This document shows positions 28,160 through 36,431 of a stretch of DNA of 64,000 nt, piece after piece (position 1 is the stretch's first letter; the number at the start of each line of letters is the position of its first letter). The DNA comes from OMII01 sp947467385. GTDB lineage: Bacteria; Bdellovibrionota_C; UBA2361; OMII01. Below the pieces are notes generated by a model. That model was not told where the DNA came from. It made no database searches and saw nothing but the letters and a program-made list of their open reading frames with translations. Location of the stretch: NCBI GenBank assembly GCA_044360075.1, contig JBIKLA010000017.1, forward strand, positions 17,993 through 81,992, given 5' to 3'. The position numbers were made by a program, and so were the translations under genes.

Positions 28160-28294
28160 GATGCTAAACCCCTAAATGAGCAACTTGCCCCGGAATACTC
28201 TCATGCTTTTTGCCCCCTGTCATGTGCGCCTGAGCACCCCAAAGGGCGGGTGTGCCACAAAGGCCCGAAATCGGATAGAGTATGGCTTCTCGGC

Positions 28295-29029
28295 ATGTTT
28301 ATTCCTCTCGGTGATGACAACTCAAGGCGCAGGTCCTTTCCCATCGTGGTGTGGACCATCGTCCTGCTCAACGCCATCGTCTGGTACCTTGAGCTAGCCC
28401 ACGGAGAGCGTTTTATGGCCTCCTATGCGGCTATCCCGCTTGAGATCACCCGCGGCGTCGACCTCACAACAACCCAGTACCTCTCCGTCGACGGCCATCG
28501 GGTCGCAATTCCCCAGGGACAGGGCCCAGAGCCGATTTACCTGACGATTCTTACCTCTATGTTCATGCACGCCTCGTGGATGCACATCATCGGCAACATG
28601 GTGTACCTCCTCATCTTCGGGGATCAGATTGAGGACGAGATGGGACACCTTCGATTCCTGCTCTTTTACCTGCTGGCAGGTGTCACTGCATGCTTCGCTC
28701 AGATATACGCAGATCCAACATCTATTATTCCGTGTGTCGGAGCCTCTGGCGCTATTGCTGGCGTGCTCGGAGCCTACCTTATCCTCCATCCCCGGAACCC
28801 CGTGCGGGTGCTTGTCATACGATCCCTGGTCATCATGCCGGCATGGTTCGTCTTGGGCCTCTGGATCGTCATGCAGGTCCTCAGCCATGTCAACGAGGCG
28901 TTCACCGGCGGGCACTCTGGGGTCGCGTACATGGCCCACATCGGCGGATTTGCGGTGGGATTCGTCGTAAGCTTCGTTATGCGCACCCGCGCCCGCCGCA
29001 GACCCAGGCCTTTTTTCCATAGCCGCTGA
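28295..29029 (+). CDS. rhomboid family intramembrane serine protease
   Basis: Inner-membrane serine protease that cleaves transmembrane segments. It has six or seven hydrophobic segments in 244 residues. The HASWMHIIGNMVYLLIFGDQ block is the typical N-terminal signature with the Asn/His pair. Catalytic Ser is S151 in GASGAIAG, and the general base is H215 in VAYMAHIGGFAVGF. The loop before the second membrane segment is long, as in this bacterial subgroup. A GTG at 28250 would add 15 residues, but ATG 28295 begins directly before the first hydrophobic stretch and is preferred. Divergent from yggX. Confidence 0.94.
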   Translation: MFIPLGDDNSRRRSFPIVVWTIVLLNAIVWYLELAHGERFMASYAAIPLEITRGVDLTTTQYLSVDGHRVAIPQGQGPEPIYLTILTSMFMHASWMHIIGNMVYLLIFGDQIEDEMGHLRFLLFYLLAGVTACFAQIYADPTSIIPCVGASGAIAGVLGAYLILHPRNPVRVLVIRSLVIMPAWFVLGLWIVMQVLSHVNEAFTGGHSGVAYMAHIGGFAVGFVVSFVMRTRARRRPRPFFHSR

Positions 29030-29281
29030 GGACGCGACTACCGAAGCATCGTCGGCACAAGCAAGCGAATTTTTGCTGGTCCGACCCATAAAAACAGGCG
29101 TGCCCTGGGTCTCCAGATGCCTCCCGTAGACCCGAAACGCAACCCTTCAACACAACGGAGGATCGCCCCGTCCACCCTGTGCGCAGCGGCACGAAACAGC
29201 CCGAAACGGCGCCGGATTGCGCCTCGCTTTTGCCGTCCGATTTTACAAATCCGTGACAACTCCCGCAAAAGCCTGTGACAA

Positions 29282-29300
29282 GTTGATTACCATAATCAAC
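29282..29300. promoter_or_regulatory. perfect palindrome upstream of ECF sigma gene
   Basis: GTTGATTA and TAATCAAC separated by CCA form a perfect 8-bp inverted repeat 19 bp before the sigma-factor start codon, followed by a GGTTTTTGG stretch. It may be an operator for autoregulation or an attenuating hairpin. Two nearby GTGACAA words (about 29260-29280) could be part of the same control region. Confidence 0.5.
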
Positions 29301-29318
29301 CGGTTTTTGGAGGGATCT

Positions 29319-29945
29319 ATGACCACACGAAGAACGGACGTAGAGCTTGTAAAGGGTGTTACCGGTCGGCAAGATGACTGCTTCGAGGAGCTGCTTGAAC
29401 GCTACGGCTCGAAGGTCATCAACTTGGCGCTCAGGATTACGCGATGTCAGGAAGATGCTGAAGAGATTCTCCAAGAGGTGTTTATAACGATCCTTACGAA
29501 GGTCCAAAGCTTCGAGCATAAGGCCCAATTCTCGAGCTGGCTCTATCGCGTCACGATGAACGCCAGCTTCATGAAAATCCGCACCCGCAATCGGCGCCGC
29601 TCGGTTTCCCTTGAGGATGTCGAGCCGTCGATCAAGCAGAACTGGGCTGGTAACCGGTCTGAGCTGTGCGACGTTGACTTTATGTCGTCGCGGCATGAGC
29701 TCCGCTCGGCCATCCAGAAGGCAGTAGACCAGCTACCTGAGGAGTACCGCGCGATCTTCATTCTGCGGGACATCGACGGGCTCTCAAATGAGGCCGTGAG
29801 CCGCATTCTCCAGCTGTCGGTTCCGGCTGTTAAGAGCCGCCTCCACCGCTCGCGGCTGATCATGCGGCAGCAGCTCAGGTCGCATTACGATGGGTACCGG
29901 AACAAGGACGTTGTGGACGATCTTGAGCCGGTGCACGTGGTCTAG
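29319..29945 (+). CDS. ECF-type RNA polymerase sigma factor
   Basis: Alternative sigma factor of the extracytoplasmic function group. Residues about 10-80 form region 2 (CFEELLERYGSKVINLALRI, DAEEILQEVFITILTKVQSF, FSSWLYRVTMNASFMKIR), contacting the -10 element and core. Residues about 125-180 form region 4 (LPEEYRAIFILRDIDGLSNE and SVPAVKSRLHRSRLIMRQQL), binding the -35 element. ATG 29319 is chosen because TGGAGGGA stands just before it and the domain begins there; the longer frame from 29217 looks untranslated. No anti-sigma gene follows, so control must be through transcription (the palindrome at 29282) or elsewhere. Confidence 0.92.
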   Translation: MTTRRTDVELVKGVTGRQDDCFEELLERYGSKVINLALRITRCQEDAEEILQEVFITILTKVQSFEHKAQFSSWLYRVTMNASFMKIRTRNRRRSVSLEDVEPSIKQNWAGNRSELCDVDFMSSRHELRSAIQKAVDQLPEEYRAIFILRDIDGLSNEAVSRILQLSVPAVKSRLHRSRLIMRQQLRSHYDGYRNKDVVDDLEPVHVV

Positions 29946-29949
29946 CGGC

Positions 29950-29973
29950 TGCGCCCAGCGATCGCTGGGCGCA
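29950..29973 (+). terminator. perfect 24-bp palindrome after sigma gene
   Basis: Arm TGCGCCCAGCGA is followed immediately by its exact complement. It lies 5 bp past the stop codon and forms a very stable hairpin with almost no loop. No T-run follows, so it is terminator-like or a protein-binding palindrome. It contains the octamer GCGATCGC. Confidence 0.5.
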
Positions 29974-30057
29974 AACGCTCTTTGACCTCACGCCGGAACG
30001 CGGTATAGAGAGCCCGTACGCTGCGGCCTTCAGCAACGGCCGGGCTCAACTATACCG

Positions 30058-30660
30058 ATGTCTTTTGTCGCCGCCTTTTACAGCTTTAGTGTGGACCTCA
30101 ATCATGCCGATCTCGGCGTGTTTTGCCGTTTTCGCGTGAAGGTGCCGCTTCACCCCTACGAGTCCCTTGAGCACCTCTTCGCCCGCATGGTGGCGTTTAC
30201 CCACTGCTATCGGGAGGGGCAAAGCTTTTCGCAGGGCCTCTTTGAGCCAAAAGAACCCACCATCTGGCTTAACGACATTACCGGGAAAACCTTGCTCTGG
30301 GTTCAGGTGGGCTGTCCCGATAGGCGAAAGATCGAGCTTACGCTCCGATCCGCCCCGGATGCGGAGCACCGAATCTATTTCTACGAGGCGTCCCAAATTC
30401 AGGAATTCTGCCACTTGCTGCGAGGCAGCAAGACCAACTGGGTCCAAGACATCCAGTTCTTTATGATTCAGCCCACACTGCTCGAAGCTCTTGTCCCCAT
30501 CTCGCGCTCTAGCCCGGAATGGCAGGTCACATACATCGACAACTATCTCTACCTCCAGGTTGACGGCACAGAACTCGAAAGCAACATCACGCCGGTGGAT
30601 ATCTGGGCCGAGTACCAAGAGAGCCTCCTTCGCGTGGAATCGGACAGTGCCGCAGGCTAG
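30058..30660 (+). CDS. YaeQ family protein
   Basis: Member of the YaeQ family, whose fold resembles PD-(D/E)XK nucleases; the E. coli protein was linked to haemolysin transcription, but its role is poorly known. Typical parts: an N-terminal RVKVPLHPYESLEHLFARMV, then FEPKEPTIWLNDITGKTLLW and VQVGCPDRRKIELTLRSAPD, and in the last third FMIQPTLLEALVPISRS. 200 residues, close to the family length (about 180). It stands alone between the sigma gene and acylphosphatase, same strand. Confidence 0.88.
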   Translation: MSFVAAFYSFSVDLNHADLGVFCRFRVKVPLHPYESLEHLFARMVAFTHCYREGQSFSQGLFEPKEPTIWLNDITGKTLLWVQVGCPDRRKIELTLRSAPDAEHRIYFYEASQIQEFCHLLRGSKTNWVQDIQFFMIQPTLLEALVPISRSSPEWQVTYIDNYLYLQVDGTELESNITPVDIWAEYQESLLRVESDSAAG

Positions 30661-30715
30661 CCACCACCCTAAAGCGGGATGCTCCGAGGCAGCTAACCTG
30701 CTACCGTTTCACGAT

Positions 30716-30991
30716 ATGAAGCGGCTGCACATCATCGTCGAGGGCAAGGTTCAGGGAGTCGGCTTTCGGCAGTTCACGGTCAAGCAGGCAGCGGAGCTTG
30801 GGATTACCGGCTGGGTGCGCAACCTGCCGGATGGGCGAGTTGAGGCGCTCGCTGAGGGTATTCCCGGCGCCCTAGCTGCGTTTTTGCGCTTGCTGGAGCG
30901 AGGCCCAAGGCTAGCTCGGGTAGAGAAGGTGACCTCCGCTAGCTCAGATTTAACGCAATCCGAATTTATAAGCTTTGAGTTTCGGCACTAG
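30716..30991 (+). CDS. acyP: acylphosphatase
   Basis: Small cytoplasmic enzyme that hydrolyses acyl-phosphate bonds. 91 residues, the normal size. The catalytic motif GKVQGVGFRQF gives Arg18, and TGWVRNLPDGRVEAL gives the catalytic Asn36; the phosphate-binding loop VQGVGF lies between residues 12 and 17. The frame is open far upstream, but ATG 30716 is where homology begins, 55 bp after the YaeQ stop. Same strand as YaeQ, maybe co-transcribed. Confidence 0.93.
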   Translation: MKRLHIIVEGKVQGVGFRQFTVKQAAELGITGWVRNLPDGRVEALAEGIPGALAAFLRLLERGPRLARVEKVTSASSDLTQSEFISFEFRH

Positions 30992-31091
30992 GTGAGCTAC
31001 GGTTTCGAAGGTTTCGCAGACCAAATCGTGATTCGGGCGTTCCCTAAGAGGAACGGCTCCGCCCCAAGCGTTTTAGAGGCAGTGGTCGCGT

Positions 31092-31922
31092 ATGTCGGGA
31101 TTCGAGCCGCGCCGTCAGAACGAATCAAAGCAGGGGGAGAACCCCCACTTTCTTCCATCCCTTGACGCGTCGCTACCACCGCTTCCGGAACGGACAAGAA
31201 AGAGCTCCCCGCGGGAGATCGAGGTGCGATTCTTCGTTCCTGACAGGCTCGTCGAAGAGCTGGCCTCCCGGCACGAATACGTCTCGATCGAGCAGCACTA
31301 TTTTTCGGACAAAACCATCAAGGACCTCATCAAGCGCTTCGGAGTCGCAAAGGTGGTGAGCGACCATGATTCCTTTAACACCGCTCGTATCCGGCGCACG
31401 AAGTTCTCAAAAGACAACACGATATACGAGCTTGAGTTTAAGGGGCCGAAAGAGATGGCGGGGGGCGCCCCGATATCGCGCAGCGAGTTCGGCATCGCGA
31501 TAACTAAGGAGCTCTTCGCAGAGCTGCGACCGAAGGCGACCGAAGGCTCTCTTAAGAAGCGGCGTTACCTTATAAACGGCAAGATTGAGGATGCAAAAGC
31601 TTGGAAAAGCGCCTCCGGCCATCTGGATCTGCTGCGCCGAGCAGGACCGTCAATGGAGCGAGTGAACCCGTCGTTTGCGACGATCGACATCGAGCTATCG
31701 TCAGAGCGGCTCCTTCCTGCGCTTCGTGCGGGTAAGCACTCGTTCAAGTTTCTCGACCAGTGCGTCGAGATCGGAAGGCTCGACAGCTCGGTTCGCACGG
31801 CCATCGCAAACAGCACCATCGCTCTTGAGGGCATCGAGGGGCGACAGGAGAAGGCCCTGGAGGAGCTTCGAGATGAGGCAAAGCGCGTCAGGAAACTTCA
31901 AGAGAAGCTTCGGGGAAGGTAG
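31092..31922 (+). CDS. CYTH-like domain protein
   Basis: Probable member of the CYTH (CyaB/thiamine triphosphatase-like) beta-barrel group, which acts on triphosphates. After a disordered N-terminal ~40 residues comes SPREIEVRFFVPDRLV, where the usual ExExK motif would be (here E-I-E-V-R). Then NTARIRRTKFSKDNTIYELE and FKGPKEMAGG, KKRRYLINGK, GHLDLLRRAG and FATIDIELSSE follow, in the order of the barrel strands and with the charged residues typical of the tunnel. The C terminus is a charged helix (EKALEELRDEAKRVRKL). The active Lys of the ExExK motif appears replaced by Arg, so activity is uncertain. Confidence 0.6.
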   Translation: MSGFEPRRQNESKQGENPHFLPSLDASLPPLPERTRKSSPREIEVRFFVPDRLVEELASRHEYVSIEQHYFSDKTIKDLIKRFGVAKVVSDHDSFNTARIRRTKFSKDNTIYELEFKGPKEMAGGAPISRSEFGIAITKELFAELRPKATEGSLKKRRYLINGKIEDAKAWKSASGHLDLLRRAGPSMERVNPSFATIDIELSSERLLPALRAGKHSFKFLDQCVEIGRLDSSVRTAIANSTIALEGIEGRQEKALEELRDEAKRVRKLQEKLRGR

Positions 31923-32018
31923 CGCCTCCTCGTTCGGCGAGAGCTAACTTTGGCCGCGTAACAAGGCTCTCTGACCACCGTGGCTATTAGTTTTCCCTTC
32001 TTACAACGCGAGAACGCA

Positions 32019-32131
32019 CTAGTTAGCCATCTCAATTCCGTGCTTGCTCTTGAGGCTCTCAACGAGACCGCCTAATGCGGCGTCGACCTCTTCGCTCTTG
32101 AGCGTCCGGTCGTTGCGCTGGAAGGTGATGC
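32019..32131 (-). pseudogene. duplicated 3' end of pheT
   Basis: 113 bp identical, base for base, to the last 113 bp of pheT at 36562-36674, including the stop codon and ending at the Met-Ala-Asn C terminus when read on the minus strand. It is cut off at 32131, where the island begins. It is a non-functional fragment left by an integration that replaced the gene's end. It is the left of two direct repeats. Confidence 0.95.
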
Positions 32132-32599
32132 AGGAAACAACTACTTGTGAGTAAAGTGCTCCCCGTACTGTGGCACCACACTACTTCTGTGCATGTAGCG
32201 ACATATCACTTTTGTACGAGGCTTATGATTTCAGTTCTCAGGCTGAGGGTTGAGGCGTTCGCTTCAAGTCTTCTGGCTTTCGTTTCTCAAGTCCCCGTTT
32301 ATATTCGTCTCGTCCTTGAAATTTACTGATAGCCCCGGGGCTTGTCGTCTCTCGTTCGAGCGATTACTCGACGCTATTATTTCACGGTCCTCAATATCGA
32401 TCGCAACACAGCGAAACACGCGATGCTTCTTTAGTCAGCCCTATCGGTTACACTGGTGGAACGTGTGAGTAGTTTGCCGTGTCAAAAAATGGGCCGTAAG
32501 CTCAAGGGGGCTCGTGTATCTCCGACACAAGTAGATTCTTTCTTCTTAACACACTAAATTGCGCTATATTTATTGTTCGAAAAATCGTACATTATAAAG
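32132..32599. other. island left-end noncoding region
   Basis: 468 bp with no convincing gene, unlike its neighbours in base composition (AT-rich, especially 32530-32600). It must contain the promoter of the HTH/nucleotidyltransferase pair. AT-rich words such as TTAACA and TATATT occur about 32546-32570, but spacing is not canonical. Confidence 0.4.
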
Positions 32600-32986
32600 A
32601 TGGAGCACCTTCTCGTTTCATACTTAGCGCAGGATCTGACCTTAAAGATCGTACGCGGGCTCTTGTCTGCCGGCGTACCCCGCCATCTACGAGACCTTGC
32701 GCGAGACTATGCTGCATCCCCTGCCGGCGTCGCCGACGTGATAAACCGCCTAAAAGACGCGGGCGTTGTGGCCGAGACAAAGCAGGGAAATCGACGGCTC
32801 ATTAGCCTCAAGATGAGCGAAAGAGAACGCGAAGCACTTGCGAGCCTCTTCGCCGTGTACGAATCTCAGCTGGTGAGAACGAGGGCGAAGCGAATAAATC
32901 GTCAGCCAGATCGCATCGCAAACAAGTTTAAAGATATGGACGAGATGTACGAATTCTACCGAACAGCTAAGCGTAGGCATCAATGA
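32600..32986 (+). CDS. winged-HTH protein, AbiEi-like antitoxin candidate
   Basis: 128-residue DNA-binding protein. LTLKIVRGLLSAGVPRHLRD and ARDYAASPAGVADVINRLKD form a winged helix-turn-helix, with the wing around AETKQGNRRLISL. The C-terminal 40 residues are basic (RTRAKRINRQPDRIANKFKD). A TTG at 32573 would extend it by 9 residues; ATG 32600 is given because the domain begins there. The stop codon overlaps the start of the nucleotidyltransferase by 4 bp. In type IV toxin-antitoxin (AbiE-like) loci an HTH antitoxin precedes a nucleotidyltransferase toxin in just this arrangement. Confidence 0.7.
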   Translation: MEHLLVSYLAQDLTLKIVRGLLSAGVPRHLRDLARDYAASPAGVADVINRLKDAGVVAETKQGNRRLISLKMSEREREALASLFAVYESQLVRTRAKRINRQPDRIANKFKDMDEMYEFYRTAKRRHQ

Positions 32987-33588
32987 GGCTTACACCGCTC
33001 CAAGCGTTGAAGAGAACGGTCGCGGCTCTGTCAGAGTTGCCGTGTCGGTTTTGTCTAGTTGGAGGGCATGCAGCGAGTCTCTACCGGTCTCAGGAGCGCT
33101 TCACGAAGGATGTCGATTTCGCACTTGTCGCAGATGCCAAGGGCAAGTCTCGTGTGATTGCGTCGCAAGCGATCGAAAAACTAGGCATGAAGCCGGTTGC
33201 AGGATTTATGGTGTTAGGCGATGCCGAGAGACGAGAACGCGCTCTATGTATGGTCACCTCAGAGCCGCCAGCTTCTGAGCTAACGGGGCTCGTAGATATA
33301 CTGCTACCGGAAGTGCCTTGGGTTTTAGACGCCGTCGGGCGGGCACAAGACAACCTTATCGACCTTGGATTCGCAAAGGTTCCCGTAATCACCCCTGAAG
33401 ATCTGATCCTTGCCAAATGCTATGCAGTGCGAAACTCTCCCGACCGATTTCAAGATCTCGATGACTTGAAGCAGCTTTTTAAGGATGTAAGAGACCTCGA
33501 CACCGACTACCTTCGGCGCAGGTTAGTTGAGCTAAAGCTGACGATACCAGATCAAATAAAGCAGTTTGTGCCGGATGTGCTCAGCTGA
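32983..33588 (+). CDS. nucleotidyltransferase, AbiEii-like toxin candidate
   Basis: 201-residue protein of the Pol-beta nucleotidyltransferase superfamily (DUF6036/AbiEii-like). The signature is LVGGHAASLYRSQERF and TKDVDFALV: the GG..S motif at residues 27-32 and the two catalytic Asp at 43 and 45. VDILLPEVPWVLDA holds the likely third acidic residue, and TPEDLILAKCYAVRN with FQDLDDLKQLF is the typical C-terminal helical end of such toxins. Start ATG overlaps the HTH gene's stop, so translation is coupled. It is read as the toxin of a type IV-like toxin-antitoxin or an anti-phage module; function is inferred. Confidence 0.7.
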   Translation: MRLTPLQALKRTVAALSELPCRFCLVGGHAASLYRSQERFTKDVDFALVADAKGKSRVIASQAIEKLGMKPVAGFMVLGDAERRERALCMVTSEPPASELTGLVDILLPEVPWVLDAVGRAQDNLIDLGFAKVPVITPEDLILAKCYAVRNSPDRFQDLDDLKQLFKDVRDLDTDYLRRRLVELKLTIPDQIKQFVPDVLS

Positions 33589-33590
33589 GT

Positions 33591-33723
33591 CGAAATCCCT
33601 GTCAGTCATGACTTTCCCCCTTTTTCGGCCTGCCTACTCTTCGGAGGTTGGGTCCGAATCCCTGATTGGTGCCCGGGAAATCCGCTAAAAAGTCGGGAAG
33701 TCATGACTGACACTGAGGTATCC
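33591..33723. repeat. palindromic island repeat, copy 1
   Basis: Core 33601-33711 (111 bp) begins GTCAGTCATGACTTTCC and ends with the near-complement GGGAAGTCATGACTGAC; arms continue imperfectly for about 28 bp, with a short non-palindromic centre containing GGTTGGGTCCG. It follows the nucleotidyltransferase stop codon by 3 bp. Same orientation as copies 2 and 3; differs from them at a handful of centre positions. Would fold as a long hairpin in RNA or single-stranded DNA. Confidence 0.95.
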
Positions 33724-33757
33724 CAGCAACTATCCTTGGCGCAATCGCCCTTCACAA

Positions 33758-35128
33758 TCAAAAAATTGAGTGCCAGGCGTCCGCCATGTCGACATCGTCC
33801 TCTTGACCATCTCGAACTTCAATGAAATTTTCTGCGCCAGGCATGTATACATTTAACTTCCCCACCTGCCGTCGCATTCGATTGCTGACGCCGATCTCAG
33901 CGGTATTTGAGGCGGAGAAAATCGAATTGCCATACATGACGAACGGATATTTCAAAGTTCCGCCGCCGCCGAAGTTCATGCCCTGAAGTTGGGTGTAAAT
34001 CCTATTGTCGCTGAAGGTGCCCCCCATCGTTCTCCACCTTGCCCAATCGGTCGGGGGAAAAAACCAAGGAAAGATGCCGATCTGAACGCAGATCTCCACT
34101 CTGGAGTTGCAATTAAACATGTTGTTGCTGATGTTAAATCCGCGGAAGTCAGCCCATTCTGCCTTCCCTGGCGAAGTCCGAAGGCTCCAGTTGGTCAACA
34201 TGAAACCTGCAAAAGAATGCCGACTCAAGTGCCTGATTATATTTCCGCTGAAGGTCGAATTTGTCGCCCCGCCTATCACAACATCGACATCCGTGGAATC
34301 CTGAAACAGGTTGGCGGTGATCGTAGCACCCGAAACTTTGCCGATGGTCAGTCCGTCACTCCAGATTGTCCTGTCAGGAAAGCCCAATCCATTATGTGCG
34401 ATGTAGTTTTTCGTAATAACCGAACCAACGCCGGTCTTGGCAACAGCCCAGCCGATCGCGGTTCCGCAAAGTGCATTTACTGAGGCAGAGTAGCGCATTG
34501 TATTGTTAGCGCCGCCTGCTTCCATCACATTTCTACCATATCCCTTTGATCCGCAATTTTCGGTGATGGCTTCATTTCTACTTCGAGCCTCTAAAGCGCC
34601 GTCCAATGCGATATGGTCGACGGTAATACGATTCACGGGCCGTGAATTTTTTCCAATTAAGAGCAGCGCCTTTTCGGCAAAGTCGTCAGCGGCGCGGAGA
34701 ACCGCACATGGTTTTGAGGTCGGATCCTTCATGCAAGTCGTTGTATCTTCGGAAAGGTTCTGCGTAGACAACGTGATGCCGTCGTACAGAATCTGGATAG
34801 TCGAACGAATCAGGTAAACACCGGGAGGTAGTGCCAACACCGTGTTGGCTGCGTTCAAGCAGGAGTTGATGCCTGGTGCGGCATCGCATCCGCCACCGGT
34901 ATCGACAACGGTTCCGTTACAAATGGTTGCCATGGGACCTATGCATCCGGGTGGAACTGGCAGCTGCGGAGTATTGACAATAGAATCGCTATTGTCGTCT
35001 GCTGGTTGAGCACTACCGCTGGGTAATTCGCCTTGCGCGCAGTTGGGTAGGAATGCAACCAGCAGGATTGCATAGAAGCCCAGCAATCGGATCAGATGTG
35101 ATAAAATAGTTTCAGGAATCTTTACCAT
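33758..35128 (-). CDS. secreted right-handed beta-helix protein
   Basis: 456-residue exported protein on the opposite strand to the other island genes. The N terminus has a signal peptide (basic MVKIPE, then hydrophobic LLGFYAILLVAFLP, cleavage near NCAQG). From about residue 60 it resembles a parallel beta-helix: GVYLIRSTIQILYDGITL, RITVDHIALDGALE, ATITANLFQDSTDVDVVI and STFSGNIIRHLSRHS, with the repeating N/S-N..F pattern. Several Cys pairs suggest disulfides. Related folds include pectate lyases and surface glycan hydrolases; no catalytic set is recognisable. It is enclosed by palindromic repeats, so it is cargo of a single-gene module. Confidence 0.7.
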   Translation of the reverse strand: MVKIPETILSHLIRLLGFYAILLVAFLPNCAQGELPSGSAQPADDNSDSIVNTPQLPVPPGCIGPMATICNGTVVDTGGGCDAAPGINSCLNAANTVLALPPGVYLIRSTIQILYDGITLSTQNLSEDTTTCMKDPTSKPCAVLRAADDFAEKALLLIGKNSRPVNRITVDHIALDGALEARSRNEAITENCGSKGYGRNVMEAGGANNTMRYSASVNALCGTAIGWAVAKTGVGSVITKNYIAHNGLGFPDRTIWSDGLTIGKVSGATITANLFQDSTDVDVVIGGATNSTFSGNIIRHLSRHSFAGFMLTNWSLRTSPGKAEWADFRGFNISNNMFNCNSRVEICVQIGIFPWFFPPTDWARWRTMGGTFSDNRIYTQLQGMNFGGGGTLKYPFVMYGNSIFSASNTAEIGVSNRMRRQVGKLNVYMPGAENFIEVRDGQEDDVDMADAWHSIF

Positions 35129-35319
35129 ACGGTAAGGCGTCGGTAAAAACCCGTTAACTCTTAACCAAATGGACTCGATCGATAATTTATATTGCTAAGA
35201 AGATCGATCACTTTTTCGCGAGTATCTCCTAAGTACCGAATCTCAGGTTCTTAGCTGAAAGACGTCCCCCGGCGCTTTGTTAGGTTTGCCTAAATGAGGG
35301 AGCAGATGGGTAGTTATAT

Positions 35320-35462
35320 CGAAACCCCTGTCAGTCATGACTTTCCCCCTTTTTCGGCCTGCCTACTCTTCGGAGGTTGGGCCCGATCCCCTGATTGGTG
35401 CCCGGGAAATCCGCTAAAAAGCCGGGAAGTCATGACTGACATGAGTTTCTGACATGAGTTTC
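35320..35462. repeat. palindromic island repeat, copy 2
   Basis: Core 35330-35440 (111 bp), with the same terminal arms as copy 1 and GGGCCCGATCCCC in the centre. It is preceded by CGAAACCCCT, also found before copy 3. On its right end a 13-bp word, TGACATGAGTTTC, is tandemly doubled (35437-35449, 35450-35462). Confidence 0.95.
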
Positions 35463-35631
35463 CATTAGATCCTATCGATCTTCTTGGGGCACTGAGATCG
35501 TTGGCTTCCCCCTGCGAGCTACAACTCACCAGTAGGATATAGAAATGGTGTCCAATCGCCGCCGGTAATCCTAAAGAAATCCTTCTAATCTGCCGATCTA
35601 AGAAATACGCTGGTCGTGGGAGGATGATTCT

Positions 35632-36420
35632 ATGAGCACACTAGAGAGTAAAAAGGGCGCCGGGGCTGCAGGGCCTAGTAACCTTGCAGCTGCGAATCTG
35701 CCCTCAGGCGAGCGGCCTTGGGAGGTGGTAGCCAAGGAGCTTGGCAGGAACTTTCTTGGGCCCGCTGAGTGGAGGAACCGGTTTAACGTGGACGTAGGCG
35801 TGATTCCACCGATACCAACCTCTCTCACCCAAGCGCTATTAAACTCCGGTTGTCCGATAGAGCCAGGCAAGCAAATTAAGGATACGCACATTCTTGTTCT
35901 TATTCCTAAGATGGTTAATGGGGAGGAGTACAGTGCGCTTAAGTTGTACGAGCTTTGTTCTACAAAAAAGGGCCCTGGTAATAAGTTGGTTGATGATCGT
36001 TATGATTCCTGGAAGGAGCAATCATGGGCATCCACCAAGCAAATCGCAAGTGAGTGGGTGCTGATATCGAAGAGAGATCCTGATCCGAGTAATGTTTCTA
36101 CCGAGAGGCACTTTAGGGATAAAAATATAGCGCAGCAAGATAAGGTGCATAAGACATACTACCCCGAGCACCGGGAGGTAAGGGCGGTAGAGCTTATGAC
36201 AGCAGTGTTACTGATCGATCTGGTTATGCTTAATCAAGAGAGATTGTTGCGCGACTGCTGGCTTCGCTGCGAAGAGCCAAATGCTTCTGGCGGCCGCGTC
36301 TGCGTCGGCACTTTTACTAATGGCTTGGGGGGCCACGATTTCATCGGCGTCAGCGCCAATGTCCTTGGCAATGACTATTACAGCATCGGTCGTGCTCTTG
36401 CCCGGGAGTTAAAAACGTGA
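35632..36420 (+). CDS. hypothetical island cargo protein
   Basis: 262-residue protein of unknown function. ATG 35632 is preceded by GGGAGGATGATTCT (good ribosome site). The N-terminal ~35 residues are low-complexity (Gly/Ala/Ser). Then come GRNFLGPAEWRNRFNVDVG, TSLTQALLNSGCPIEPG, THILVLIPKMVNGEEYSAL, DSWKEQSWASTKQIASEWVL and a C-terminal CVGTFTNGLGGHDFIGVSAN. No signal peptide or membrane segment is seen. I do not recognise an established function. It is the only gene of the third module, with its own repeat 21 bp after the stop. More AT-rich codon use than the neighbouring core genes. Confidence 0.75.
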   Translation: MSTLESKKGAGAAGPSNLAAANLPSGERPWEVVAKELGRNFLGPAEWRNRFNVDVGVIPPIPTSLTQALLNSGCPIEPGKQIKDTHILVLIPKMVNGEEYSALKLYELCSTKKGPGNKLVDDRYDSWKEQSWASTKQIASEWVLISKRDPDPSNVSTERHFRDKNIAQQDKVHKTYYPEHREVRAVELMTAVLLIDLVMLNQERLLRDCWLRCEEPNASGGRVCVGTFTNGLGGHDFIGVSANVLGNDYYSIGRALARELKT

Positions 36421-36431
36421 TCCTTGGTTAA

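Noticed and set aside
33640..33680. tRNA-like T-loop (GGTCCGAATCCC) inside repeat copy 1
   Set aside because: No acceptor or anticodon stems fit and the other two copies change the motif; no tRNA.
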